DNA from: Ctena decussata | Taxonomy: Eukaryota; Mollusca; Bivalvia; Lucinida; Lucinidae | Length of the DNA stretch: 64,000 nt | Reading direction: 5' to 3' | NCBI GenBank assembly: GCA_963989385.1 | Contig: OZ022508.1 | Coordinates: forward strand, 54,723,087-54,787,086 | Shown: piece after piece, positions 48,700 to 59,578 of the stretch | Layout of the letters: each line of letters opens with the position of its first letter | Numbering within the stretch: the first letter of the stretch is position 1 | Program-made: the position numbers and the translations under genes | Notes under the pieces: generated by a model | Database searches by the model: none | What the model was told of the DNA's origin: nothing | Seen by the model: only the letters and a program-made list of their open reading frames with translations

Positions 48700-48818
48700 G
48701 AAGCATCCACATGGCCAAGTGGTTATGCACTCCTGACTTTGTATCATGGGGTCACGGATTCGATCATTCGAGTCCAGCTAGAGGCGAGATTCTTTTTTTT
48801 TTTTTTTTTTTTTTTTTT
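48700..48818 (+). repeat. tRNA-derived SINE with T-rich tail
   Basis: An A-box-like TGGCCAAGTGGTTATGCACTC (from 48712, quoted in two parts: TGGCCAAGTGG, TTATGCACTC) and a B-box-like ATTCGAGTCC (48766-48775) lie at tRNA-like spacing. A run of 26 T residues (48793-48818) follows, as expected of a pol III terminator. No complete cloverleaf is visible, so a functional tRNA is unlikely. Confidence 0.6.
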
Positions 48819-48999
48819 ATAAAGAAATTCTGTTTAATAATCATTTTTAAAATGTGTATAAACTAACAATTTATTTAATGCATATTATTAACAATGTTGG
48901 CAATAATTGCTAATTTCCACAGAAAAAAAGACAGTTTTAACCCTTCTGTATTTACTTGGCTATAAAACCGGGAATTCCTGCCCAGAATGAACCCAATTA

Positions 49000-49330
49000 C
49001 TGTATTTATCCTAATAAATGCCCATGCTCTAATAAACGCCCCCCTGTTTCTTTTTCAAAAATAGTAATCACAAATTCCTGTTTGCTTCTCTTTATGAGGT
49101 AGCTCTTTGCACTGGAATCTACTCTTAAAGGAAAGAATTTGCTCCTAGAGGTGCAAATTCTTTCCTTTAAGAGTTGATCCCCACCTCTACTGAGAAGAGA
49201 GGCAAAAATAGTCGAGTTACTTCTACTGAAAGTACATGTATACCTAATCACATTATTACTGTTTATTACAGGTAATTTGGCAGTGGCTGATTTACTATAA
49301 TTTAGGCTCTAACTAACATCCCCACTTAAC
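49000..49330. mobile_element. Foldback MITE family A, copy 3
   Basis: It begins with TGTATTTATCCTAATAAATG and a second CTAATAAACGCCC. The core hairpin pairs ACTCTTAAAGGAAAGAATTT with AAATTCTTTCCTTTAAGAGT. The right end near TTAACAGGCTTAATATGAT is degraded. Confidence 0.65.
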
Positions 49331-49543
49331 AGGCTTAATATGATATGTAAATCCCATGAAATTCTGCAATAATATGCGTTTTTCCTTTCCAAAAACAGTA
49401 AAAAACCTGCTTTATAACCAAAGAAATTCAGTGCTACTGTAATGAGCCATGACAAGAAAATCTGCTCTTATTCTTAGCAAGCCCCAAGTCGTGTCTTTGC
49501 TGGTGTGAAAGGTACTGATGAATTATACTGAACAGATATTGTA

Positions 49544-49722
49544 CAGAGCAGTAACAGAGATAATGCAAAGATATTCTTATTTTTCAACAAAAACATAAGT
49601 TGTGACCCCTCATTAGAACCGTCTCGTCTAATGAGGGATCACAATGTATGACTGAAAGGAAAAATAAGGAAAATTATCCCTAAATTATCCCTCTTACCCC
49701 TTCTTATCTGGAACTTTGAATT
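49544..49722. mobile_element. Foldback MITE family B, copy 3 (left end degraded)
   Basis: It shares TTGTGACCCCTCATTAGAAC, an inverted CTAATGAGGGATCACAA, GGAAAATTATCCCTAAATTA and the right end CTTCTTATCTGGAACTTTG with the copy at 47263-47465. The left terminal repeat is not well preserved and the start is approximate. Confidence 0.7.
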
Positions 49723-49814
49723 ACACCTCCATAATAATATTGTTCTACCATTTATACAAAGAAGAACAATTTTAGTGAAATCCTATTTGCTTCCCAAGGT
49801 GACAAAACCCTTCC

Positions 49815-50017
49815 CAGAGCTCTAGATAAGAGGGAGTATTCGATGATAATTAAGGACAATTTTTCTTATTCCTCATCAAAACCATATGTTGTGACCCCTC
49901 ATCTGAACCGTCTCGTCGAGACGGTTCAGATGAGGGGTCACAACATATGGTTTCATGCAGAATTAACAAAAACTATCCCTAATTATCACCAAAAACTCCC
50001 TCTTATCTAGAGCTCTG
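49815..50017. mobile_element. Foldback MITE family B, copy 4 (best preserved)
   Basis: The 203-bp element has perfect 22-bp terminal inverted repeats starting CAGAGCTCTAGATAAGAGGG. The inner arms are nearly perfect, with CATATGTTGTGACCCCTCAT and its complement and a central GTCTCGTCGAGAC palindrome. A direct repeat CCTTCC flanks it (49809-49814 and 50018-50023). It is entirely non-coding. Confidence 0.92.
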
Positions 50018-50023
50018 CCTTCC

Positions 50024-50442
50024 GAAATGGGGCCTACTCTTGAAGAAAAGAATATGTTCCTATAAGAACAGTCAGAGTTCTGCACTGCCCATGCTCACAC
50101 TCAGATCTCACTGTCAGTTTATTCCTCAATGAACGGTTTTCCCAAGAACAATGAGTCAAAGCAAAAATAAAACAATTTCCTCCCATCAGCATAAATATTC
50201 CATCTCTCGTTCCATCCTTCAGCACCCACTTAATATTATCCCCGCTTTCTCACTGTTCTAGCCCAACATCTCATTGAGAAACTTACTATGTCACAGTTGA
50301 GTAATTTCTGAGTGCAGTGTTTTCAGATGGTTATTAAAATATTATTATTATATGACAAAGATGTAACACACAGTTTCATTGGCTGATCTGACGTCACATG
50401 CTGGTCAATATTTTGTGATATTCATCGGCCAGTTAGTGAATA
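50024..50442. other. Intronic or intergenic, nothing recognised
   Basis: No supported gene. A fragment reading GGGGCCTACTCTTGAAGAAAAG near 50030 resembles family A foldback sequence. Confidence 0.4.
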
Positions 50443-50942
50443 TTTTTTTTTTTTTTTTTCTTTTTTTTTTTCAGTGTGTTTTCTTTATTCTGATAAACCC
50501 CCTGTTACAATTATCCCAGACAGCCCAGGGGCGTCTGTCAGGGTATTAAGCATGAAAAGTATAAAGCACAGAACCATTTGTACCAACTCTCATACCCTTT
50601 CATACTGCATATAAATCATAAGCAAACTATTAAAACTTCTTATATACAAATCACTTACAGAGCGTTACAGAAGGGTTTGTAAAGCGGACCTTATTTCACG
50701 TGCAGGCCTGATGCACCCTGATCAGTCTCCACATAAACCAACGAACAGGATCCTCCCCACCTGCAAACATGCTGATGAGGAACCCGAGGAAATCTAAAAT
50801 ATAAACACTGAAGACTTTGACCAGTCTGCCCACCTGTCCTATCTGATCTGAATACCTCCTGCATGCACGTGATCCAAGATCCTGCTCAAGCAATGCCCGT
50901 CTTTAGAATTCCCTATAGATACACACTATTAAGTATATATTG

Positions 50943-50960
50943 AAAAAAAAAAAAAAAAAA
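50943..50960 (+). repeat. Poly-A tract inside the LINE 3' region
   Basis: A run of 18 A residues on the + strand, in the orientation opposite to the LINE's expected tail. It is a simple repeat and not the element's 3' end. Confidence 0.85.
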
Positions 50961-51221
50961 TGTTCTTCATCAGTCAAACAGGGCTGCCTTTTCCATTCTT
51001 CAGATATTTTTGTTTTGCTTTTTGTTTTGTTTGTCTACAATGCTTAGAAGTAAGGGTGGCTTCCATATATATTACAAACATATCATTTGAGTAGAGCAGT
51101 ATATAACAAATCTATAAGATATATGCATGTGATTCCTTATGAAAAGGTTCAAACAAAATACTCAGTTTTCCCTCTTATTCTGTTTCAGTCAGTGTCTAAT
51201 ATTTATATATTTATTTTTACT

Positions 51222-54200
51222 TTATCCAGTCAATTGCTGAAATGAGCTCCAGGCCTGCAAAAAGTTTTGTATTTCATTATTTTTAATTGCAATCTCTTTA
51301 TGACTTTGATACAGTGACTGTACATTGACTTTATACCCCATAAAATTCAATGGTGTATTAGTACATCTACACATGTATATGTAGTATTTTGCAATTAACA
51401 TTAAGAGTTGTATTATTTCAGATGTAGATTTGGGATAGAGACCTAAAACAAAGTTTATTTCCTTTAAATCCAACTGTACATCCATTTCTTTGAATCTTTT
51501 AACTAAATCTTGTAAAAAGAGTTGTGTTTTAGTGCAACTCCAAAATAAATGCGATATTGTTTCTTCAAAATTGCCACAAAACGTGCATTTAGCACTATCC
51601 TTTATGTTAATTTGATACAGAAATTTATTTGTTATGAGTACCCTATGATTAATTGTTGTCTGAAACCATCTAAGCTTTGTACATTTAGATATCTGAAAAG
51701 GTGCCTGAAAAATATATTCCCATGAATCTTCATTAATGTTATTATTATAAAGCTGATTCCACTTAACTTTGCCTGATGGGGTATCTTTATTCTTATTTAA
51801 GATAATGTATAAATTTTTTGAACCTTTATTTTGCTTTAATAAGGTACTAATTAATTTTGGGATTATTGGACCTTGCATATCTCCATTTAGATCACCATTT
51901 GCATCTCTTAATGCTTTCTTAATACATTCTATTACTCCTTGATACTGAATGAAATTAGTCTTGACTGATGTTCTTTCGACAAATAAGTGAAAATTGAAAA
52001 AATTACCCTGATTATCTATTAAATCCATTACATATCTCACTCCTTTATCAAACCATGCTTTATAAAAGAAACTGTTACTCCCAATTTTTAAGATTTTATT
52101 ATAAAAGATTGGTGTTTGATGACATAGGCTTTTATCAAAATCCACTTCCAGTAAAATTTCAAACTTCCAAAAGGCTTTAAATACATCTCTCCAAAAATCA
52201 TTTTTCAAAGCTGGTAAGATACTTTTTATATATTCTGATCCACAACACAGAAGCTTTTCCACTGATATTAATGTTTTTAAAAGTATCTGCCACTTACTCT
52301 CTTTCTGTAAGATTCTTCTTATCCATGTGATCTTAAGTGCCTCAGCGTAAGCTGTTATATTAATCATTTTTAGACCACCTTCAAAATATTGTTTAATCAC
52401 CACAGATTGTTTTATCTTTGCTCGCCCATTCCAGAGAAAATCATACAATAAACCATTTATGTCATTTAAAATGTCTGAATCTGGATTGGGCAGGGCAATT
52501 AACAAATGGGTTATCTTAGGTAGTAATAGTGATTTTATTACAGTTATTTTTCCAAGTGGAGTAAGAAATCTTCTCTGCCACTGTTTTATAGAGTTTTTAA
52601 GGTATCCTATCTTATCTGAATAGTTTTGTCCTATGATTTTATTTAGGTCCACATCAAAAGTTATGCCAAGTAATTTAAATTTTGTAGCTCCCCATGAAAG
52701 TTTCCATCTTGTTTTAATTGAGTCTGCACTGTATTTTTTTGCTCCAATCCAAATGACTTGAGTTTTATCATAATTTATCTTCAATCCAGATATGTCTGCA
52801 AATATTTCCAGCTCTATAAGAGTTTCCTCTAGGGATGTCTTTGATCCATCTAAAAAGGCTGACGTATCATCAGCATACTGAGAGAGTTTAAATTCTACAT
52901 TGTCGATTTTGATACCCTTAATTTTTTTGTTATTTCTTATCCTAGCAGCCAGAATTTCTGCACACAGAATGAATAAATATGGGGAAATTGGATCCCCTTG
53001 CCTACATCCACGACCTAAATTAAAGAAAGATTATAAAAATCCACACTGAGTCACTGCTGAGCAAGAATTTTTGTATAAAACTGTTACCCACTGTCTTATT
53101 GATGGTCCAAAGTTAAACAATTTCAGAACTTTATTGATAAAAGACCAAGACAGTGAATCAAAAGCTTTCTCAAAATCTATAAGAAGTAGTAATCCAGGAA
53201 TATTTTGTTCTTCTGTTAATTGCATCAAATCATACATTAGTCGTGTGTTTTCCCCAATGAATCTACCCTCAATAAATCCTGTTTGGTCTGTACTTATCAG
53301 CTTATTTAAAACTTTTTTTATCCTGTTTGCAATTGACCCAGATGCAATTTTATAAACAGTATTTAGCAAAGTAATCGGTCGCCAATTTTTAAGATAATGT
53401 CTGTTTTTATTTTCTTTTGGTATACATACTATTAAACCTTGTTGCTGTGTAATAGATAACTCGCCCCGTAGAAATCCAAAATTAATTGCCCTAATAACAA
53501 ATTCCCCTAATTGCTTCCAAAAAACTTTAAAAAAATCAGCTGAAAAACCACTTGTACCTGGACTTTTGTTATTCTTCATATGTTTTAATGTTTGACCTGC
53601 TTCTTCTAATGTTAAGATGCCTTCTAACTCTGAAGCTTCCTGTTCCTCTAACTTTGGAATGTCAGTGTTCTGCATATATACTGACAAATCTATATCATTT
53701 AAATTGTGCTCTTTACTTGAGTAGAGATTTTCATAGTATTTTCCAGTTTCTGTTAAAATATCTTTTTGCTTTGTTATCATTTCCCCCTTTTCTTGTTCTA
53801 AAACAGTCATTAACTTACTTGTATAGTGGTTAGACTCTAAACTGCAAAAATATTGGGATGGTTTTTCTCCATTTTCGATTATGTTAGCTCTGGAACGCAC
53901 TAATGTTCCATACATTTTATCTTCTCTTAAGCTATATAAATCATTTTTCAATTTTTCCAATTCTGGAAAATCTTCTTCCACCAAATTGTCTTCTAAAGTT
54001 TGAATTTTTCTTAAAAGTACTTCTTCTTCCTTATTTTTATTTTTATTTTTGTATGTTGCATAAGAAATGGACTTACCCCTAATTTCCATCAAAAGTGTAT
54101 CCAGAAATAATTCATCATTTATTGAAAATTGCAGTTCATTATTTGGAATATTATCAATGTTGTCCAGATTATAAACAGGCAAACAGTATTGTTGTTTTAT

Positions 54201-55013
54201 TTCAGAAATTTTTGTATTAATTACTGTTAGGTATTCCATATCAGTAAGTAGAGAGTTGTTATGTTTCCATAAAGATTTACCATGCTCGAACTCATTCATT
54301 ACTATTGTTAGTGTTATCATTGAATGATCTGATTTATACCCCGTTTCGATTTTTGACGTTTTTACTGAATTTATCATATTTTCTGTTACTAAAAAAAAAT
54401 CTAGCCTAGCTTGCTTCAATGGATTTTTCCGCCTCCAAGTGAATCTTTTCATACAAGGGTGAAGTTCTCTAAAAGTGTCAAATAGGTTATTTTCCTTTAT
54501 CTTATTTATTATGAAGTTTCGGGCTTTTGGATTATTTATATGTTTATAGTTGGAACAATCAATGTCTGGATCTACTATAAGATTAAAGTCCCCACAAATA
54601 ATATAAGTATTATTACCAATTTCTTGGATCATTTTAAACAAATTGATGTAAAAATCAGGGTCATCTTTATTTGGGCCATAAATATTCACCAGGGACAATC
54701 TTTTATCATAGACTGTAATGTCTAGAATAAGATAGTTGCCATTTGTGTCTTGTTTCTGACTATGTATTTTATAATCTACTTGAGTGCCAAAAAATATTGC
54801 TACTCCTCTGGCATTTGATTGCAGTGCTGGGCTAAAACAACAACTTCCATCCCATCTATTTCTTATATAGGACTCCTGATCTGCTGTAAAATGGGTATCC
54901 TGTAAACAAAAGATATCAAATTTTGTATTTCTCAGATAATGGAAAACATCCTTTTGTTTCTTTATTCCACCCAGACCTTGCGTGTTAAATGAAACTATCT
55001 TTAATTCAGCCAT
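51222..55013 (-). pseudogene. LINE ORF2: AP-type endonuclease plus reverse transcriptase, one premature stop
   Basis: The frame is open over about 1263 codons except for a single TAA at 53031-53033 (codon 661). Residues 1-240 form an APE-type endonuclease: N10, QDTH 38-41, IYGPN 111-115, GDFN 141-144, RLDFFL 203-208 and SDH 228-230. The RT follows: NWRPITLLN (543-551), the DFEKAFDS block with the first catalytic aspartate (613), RQGDP (671-675) and catalytic YADD (713-716, genomic 52866-52877). Near the C-terminus is a C-X2-C-X8-H-X4-C zinc motif (C1143, C1146, H1155, C1160), as in L1/Tx1-type elements. In life the protein would nick target DNA and prime reverse transcription of its own RNA. 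All catalytic residues remain, so the copy is young but interrupted between the FEKAFD and YADD blocks. Confidence 0.93.
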
Positions 55014-55020
55014 ATTTCGT

Positions 55021-55349
55021 ATCTAAGTGTTTTTCATTCATATCATTAATGATGAGAAAAAAGCATGTCCTGTTTGACTGAGAGGAAGAAAACAACAAAA
55101 AAACTAATAATAAAAAACTTGATTTGTACTCAAAATGATACAAACACTTCAACATGTTTGAAGAGATCTTGGATTTACACTTAAGCTATTCTACTTATTC
55201 ATGATATATTAAATTCTTACTATTTTTCTGTTATTAACTGCTACTACATACACAAAATGAGTTTTTGTGGATTTAACAACATCAAACACAGCACTCCTGA
55301 TGTTGAGACATTTGGCCATATATCCCCAAAATTAAGTCCCCTGTCTCCT
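55021..55349. other. Intergenic or intronic upstream of the LINE ORF, nothing recognised
   Basis: No ORF1-like frame, zinc knuckle or coiled-coil coding region is visible on the minus strand here. Confidence 0.45.
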
Positions 55350-55371
55350 CCCCCCCCCCCCCCCCCCCCCC
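55350..55371 (+). repeat. Poly-C tract (about 22 bp)
   Basis: An uninterrupted run of C. Open frames that encode poly-glycine across this tract on the minus strand are artefacts of it. Confidence 0.9.
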
Positions 55372-55589
55372 AACGAGGCACATGCCAAGACAGCTCAATA
55401 AAGGATCCCAACCCATGCACCCCATACTGAGAAACAGAGGAACCCCTCTTGAATCCCAAAACATTGAACAGAATACCCCATCAGTAGCACAGTGAATACC
55501 TGTTTCAGTCAAACATCCTTTTTTTTTTGCTCAATATAGCATGAAGACTCTGTTTTACATGACTATATAATTAACAGCCTACTATATTT

Positions 55590-55700
55590 ATTCAGTCAGA
55601 AGATAGGGTTCCTCCCCTCAAAAAAAAATCTCAAAGATCTGTATCCGTCGTTAGAGGGATACAGAGCCCTGAGGTTTCTTTGGAAGAGGAAATCCCAGAA
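55590..55700. repeat. Hairpin-bearing repeat module, copy 1
   Basis: The segment contains GATAGGGTTCCTCCCCTC, a hairpin AGATCTGTATCC...GGATACAGAG, and GGAAGAGGAAATCCC. The same order of blocks appears at 56098-56205, indicating an interspersed repeat. Confidence 0.6.
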
Positions 55701-56097
55701 GAAGAAAGACAAAAGACCAATCCACCTGTTTGCAGTAACCTGGAAGAGTAGCCTCCCATCTCCTAACTGAAAAAATATAGAATGGCAAAAACAAAACAAA
55801 AAAAGGAAAAATATTATTTTTAATTTTTGTTAATTAAACACAAGAATGCACTTTATTTGGTCTTCTTATTATTATTGAATTTCCGTGCTTACTGCCTGAC
55901 ACCATTACATGTATTCATAATCGATTATTATTTTTTTTTTAAAATGGGTCTCTAAGTCAAATTAACAAGAGTGATCTAGTGTTATACTTTTGCTCTGTAG
56001 CTAAATGCTTCCATCTATTTTTTACCATTGTTTCCTCCATTATCCTGTACACAATACTATCAAAGCCTACATGGCCTTTTACCACATTTATTTGGTT

Positions 56098-56205
56098 ACA
56101 AGACAGGGTTTCTCCCCTCCAAAACAATCCCCGAGACCTAGATCTGTCTTGTAAGACAGATCCAGTTCCCCGGGACTGCCCTGGAAGAGAAAACACCCAC
56201 CCCAC
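56098..56205. repeat. Hairpin-bearing repeat module, copy 2
   Basis: It has GACAGGGTTTCTCCCCTCC, the hairpin GATCTGTCTTGTAAGACAGATC and GGAAGAGAAAACACCC. It is homologous to 55590-55700 with a different hairpin loop. A looser third copy may lie near 56385-56530. Confidence 0.6.
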
Positions 56206-56883
56206 AACTAACCACACAAAACCTAGTCACACATCTGCAGTGATTTCAGGAGAATAAATTCCTGCCCCATAATCAAATAAATATGGTACATCTTTAAAAA
56301 TAGTAACTAACAGTCTAAAACAGTATTTGGGGTAAATATTACATATCTAAATTTGTACCATTTATTTATGTCTGCTTTTCCTGAGACTCCAAGCTCCAGG
56401 TCAGGCTAAACAGGACAACTCCAGAATGGGTCCGACCATAACCCCACGTAAACTCCTGTTGAACCTCTCTCTAAAACTGCCTAATTGAGGTTACAGTAGG
56501 GTTCACAATCCCCTAAAACCACCCAAGAGAGTATCTCCCCACCTAGAGCTGTTCTGGTTTGCCGATGAAGCTCTCATCCTACACATATCCTTTCTTTACT
56601 TATTTGCTTTTTTTTGTATTTTAACCTCTTTTTGTATTTTTTGCCACATTACCATATTTTCTCGGCCATACGACCCAGGCTTCTTCCTTCCAAGAATCAG
56701 CCCCCAAAACAAGATACAATTTTTAAGATGCATTCGCATCCCGATTCCCAGTATTGTAAAACCTATTCAACAATCAAACCACCCAACTAATAAACACAGC
56801 TGGGGTAACTTATGGAGAGAGAAAAACCTGTCCCCAAGCCGATCAGATACAGTATACTGTCTATAATATATCATAAGAGCTCC
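56206..56883. other. Non-coding, nothing firm recognised
   Basis: C-rich on the + strand in parts, with no coding signal. It may contain further degraded copies of the foldback modules. Confidence 0.4.
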
Positions 56884-57068
56884 ATATATCGGGACAGCTA
56901 GGTCTGAGCAAATAGTGCCAACCCAGATCCTCAAGGAGCAGTCTGATCAGGGTTTACACCATTTGCCATCCCATTTGCATTTTTTGGGGGCATTACTACT
57001 ATCTAAAACCAAACTGTTCCAATTTTAGGACAATTATGGTAATTATTTTTGGTGTCCCGATATTTAGA
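56884..57068. mobile_element. Foldback MITE family C, copy 1
   Basis: Ends pair as ATATATCGGGACAGC and GGTGTCCCGATATTTAG. The core AACCCAGATCCTCAAGGAGC and GCAGTCTGATCAGGGTTTAC form the family hairpin. It is in reverse orientation to copies 3 and 4. Confidence 0.65.
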
Positions 57069-58120
57069 ATTTTTACGATAATAAGAACATTTAGTCTTTC
57101 CATTGATAACCTGCAATAAGGTTTTACAACCTCTACCAATTAATAATACCCTTTTTCGATTTTGTTAATTAACTTTAAGAATAGAACAGTCTCTTTCCTC
57201 TCGAAATACGAAAGTGAGAAAAAAGACTTTCTCGACTATAGCATAATGAATAAATCTTCTGCATAACATTGCACAAACTCTAGTTACAAATTTTTTCCAC
57301 CACCATCTGTGCTTTTTTGGTTGACAAATCCCATATAGACACCTTACCTGAGTTTGGGTATTACATTTTTATATCTTCTCCTTTATCCAGCCATTACAGA
57401 CTGTAAGGAATCAAACAGGATGTTTAACCAAAATCCTTATGCATTTTAAACTAAAACTAGTGACTTAAGTGATAAATTGCAGATTGGTTTTCTAAAATCA
57501 CTGACAAAAAAGACTAATCACTAATTTATAAAGACAAACTATAGTTACCACATACCATTCATTTAAGTAAAAGACAGCCCACCCAACCCAGCCATGATAC
57601 TCCCAATAGGTGTATGACAAATCATCAAAAATCACAAACATCGAAGTAAAAAAAAAAACACAAAAAGGGTCAGTAATTTCCCAGATTTATTCTGTGCAAT
57701 GCTGTACCCTTAATGAAACATTGTGAACCACAATCATTTGGATTAGGGTCTAGGCATGATTCTTTATAATGTTTGTGACCCACGATGAGATGTCGAAGAC
57801 ATGCTCCTAATATCGTTCTGTCAAAGCCCACCTTCAAAAAATTAGCCCCAGCCAGTCTAAAGGGCTGGCATGGACCCCACAGAGAACTGCTCCAGACATA
57901 AGCTAAAACCTCCTGTATCATGACTAACATATTGACAGGATCCACCAGGATAGGATGCGATGCCCACTTCTAAAAGGTTTACAAAATAGTTAAAGATATG
58001 TGCACATGTGAGTCTATGGGCATGATCAAACCCCATGCTTCCACTAGGTCTGACCATGGCCAACCAGAGTGAAGCATGTTAACTTGCCCTCAAAAGTTTA
58101 CAAAATTGGGACCGATAGGT
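57069..58120. other. Non-coding, nothing recognised
   Basis: Open frames of 68-91 codons on the minus strand at 57670-58063 overlap in different frames and lack family features. No RNA gene or clear transposon end is visible. Confidence 0.4.
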
Positions 58121-58330
58121 TAAGACCGTGTTGACCCCAATCAGACTGCTCCAACTGCAGCAGTCCGAACAAGGGCTACACCCTTACCCATTCCATCTGT
58201 ACCACCGAACATAATGCACCAAAAAAAAAAAAAAAAAAAAAAAAAACTAACTGGTCAATTTCTAGGGTGGCCACAGCAATCACTTTAGATGTCCCAATCT
58301 TTCTAGACTCTTACGGCAGTCAATAAACAT
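58121..58330. mobile_element. Foldback MITE family C, copy 2 (degenerate, with internal poly-A)
   Basis: It retains GTTGACCCCAATCAGACTGC, GCAGTCCGAACAAGGGCTAC and GATGTCCCAATCTTTCTAGA from the family pattern. A run of about 26 A residues (58221-58246) has expanded inside it. Confidence 0.5.
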
Positions 58331-58699
58331 TTCTCATAGCAGTATGATCAATAACATTTCTACAGCAAGATGACAATTTACCTTCAGAATTCTAAGCCAA
58401 AAGAGAAAAAAAAAAAAAAAAATGTTCCTAAAATCGAAACCCCTATTTTAACCCCCATTCATGATAACACATGGAACCACAAACAGAACTTAGGAAATAT
58501 ATTATCTCCCTTTGTATACAACATAATGGATGAGTAACTTTTTACTATTAACCTTTTACTACTAATCTTTCTCCATTGACTGAAATGACCCGATCAGTAT
58601 GGAGTTCTGCTTGGAGCAATAATTAGCTCTTTCTATTGACCACTGACCAGCCATAAGCATAATACTCTATCAGCCCTCTTCTTGATTTTTGTACATACC

Positions 58700-58915
58700 G
58701 TCATGACTCCAAAATTTTGGACATACGGAAGTTGGACAATTATTGTTCCAAAACTATCAGAAAGCGGATTTTACAAATGTTAATGCATCCAAATGACACA
58801 TAGTGAGTGGCAAACATTGTGGACCCAATCAAACTGCTCCTTGAGGAGCAACCTGATCTGGGTCCACCGTGTTTATTTAGACCGGTCTGTCCAAATATCT
58901 AGAGCCACCACGGTA
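58700..58915. mobile_element. Foldback MITE family C, copy 3 (uninterrupted)
   Basis: It contains TTTTGGACATACGG, TGTTAATGCATCCAAATGAC, a hairpin GTGGACCCAATCAAACTGCT...GATCTGGGTCCAC, and the far end GGTCTGTCCAAATATCTAG. The position matching the hAT insertion in copy 4 is intact here (GCAAACATTGTGGACCC), which makes it a paralogous empty site. Confidence 0.75.
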
Positions 58916-59454
58916 TATACTCTCTCAGCTTGACAAATGCTCATAAATGCATGTTGTGTTTACCTGCTTTTACCTATGCTAATCCTATTATACATTATAA
59001 TTATACACTTGCAAAATACTAGATATGGGCCCCAAACTTCCCAAGGTTCTAGAGGCGAGATTCTGTCTGACACTAAAACATGCTTCATTACACAGAGCTT
59101 TTCATTATAACCCTCCCATCCCGATATGACTGAAATACTGTCACAAAGGAGATGTAAAACCACCAAGTCATCCATCTGTCTATCTAAGGACTTGTTGACA
59201 TTCACTGCTGTCTATCATTTAAATATGATAAACCCTTCGGCTATAGGTAACCTGTCTGCAATTTGTTTTATGTACGGTAGCTTAAAAAGTAAAATTTAGT
59301 CAGTTATTAAAACTGCAACTCGGCATAAATGAACAGCCAAAGCACTGACAGACCTGCAAATTAATACATTTGTATTAGGGATTTTGCTGTTTGCCCACTC
59401 CAGTCCTGGTACATTTCCCTTAACTTCCCAGAGCTATTTGCATTTGCATCTACC
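58916..59454. other. Non-coding, nothing recognised
   Basis: A minus-strand frame of 81 codons at 58960-59205 has no recognisable motif. No other feature was seen. Confidence 0.4.
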
Positions 59455-59570
59455 CTAACAACCTTAAAATTTCGGACACCCAAAAGTCAGACAATTATTG
59501 TTCAAAATTCTTAGAAAGTAGATTTTACACATGTTAATGCATCCAAATGATGCTTAGTGAATGGCAAACA

Positions 59571-59578
59571 TTGTAGAC
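59571..59578. repeat. hAT target-site duplication, left copy
   Basis: TTGTAGAC, identical to 60573-60580. It ends directly before the CAGGG terminus. Confidence 0.92.

Larger units (their letters stand above)
50443..55020 (-). mobile_element. L1/Tx1-like LINE (non-LTR retrotransposon), ORF2-bearing
   Basis: The minus strand carries one long EN-RT ORF2 (51222-55013) followed by about 750 bp of 3' untranslated sequence, ending at a poly-T run on the + strand (50443-50471, that is, a poly-A tail on the element's strand, interrupted once by C). The 5' boundary and any ORF1 are not recognisable upstream of the ORF2 start, so the copy is probably 5'-truncated at or near the ORF2 start. Target-site duplications were not found by eye. 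If transcribed in the UAP1 intron it lies antisense to that gene. Confidence 0.85.

Noticed and set aside
48700..48818. Functional tRNA gene with pol III terminator
   Set aside because: The B box is doubled and irregular (GGATTCGAT then ATTCGAGTCC) and no full cloverleaf forms. It looks like a SINE head.
50943..50960. Poly-A tail of the LINE
   Set aside because: It is on the wrong strand for a minus-strand element. The poly-T run at 50443-50471 fits better.
53071..54725. Plus-strand open frames within the LINE region
   Set aside because: They are antisense shadows of the LINE ORF2, without motifs of their own.
55244..55512. Minus-strand frames with poly-glycine
   Set aside because: The glycine run comes from the poly-C tract at 55350-55371. 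The frames overlap each other and lack family motifs.
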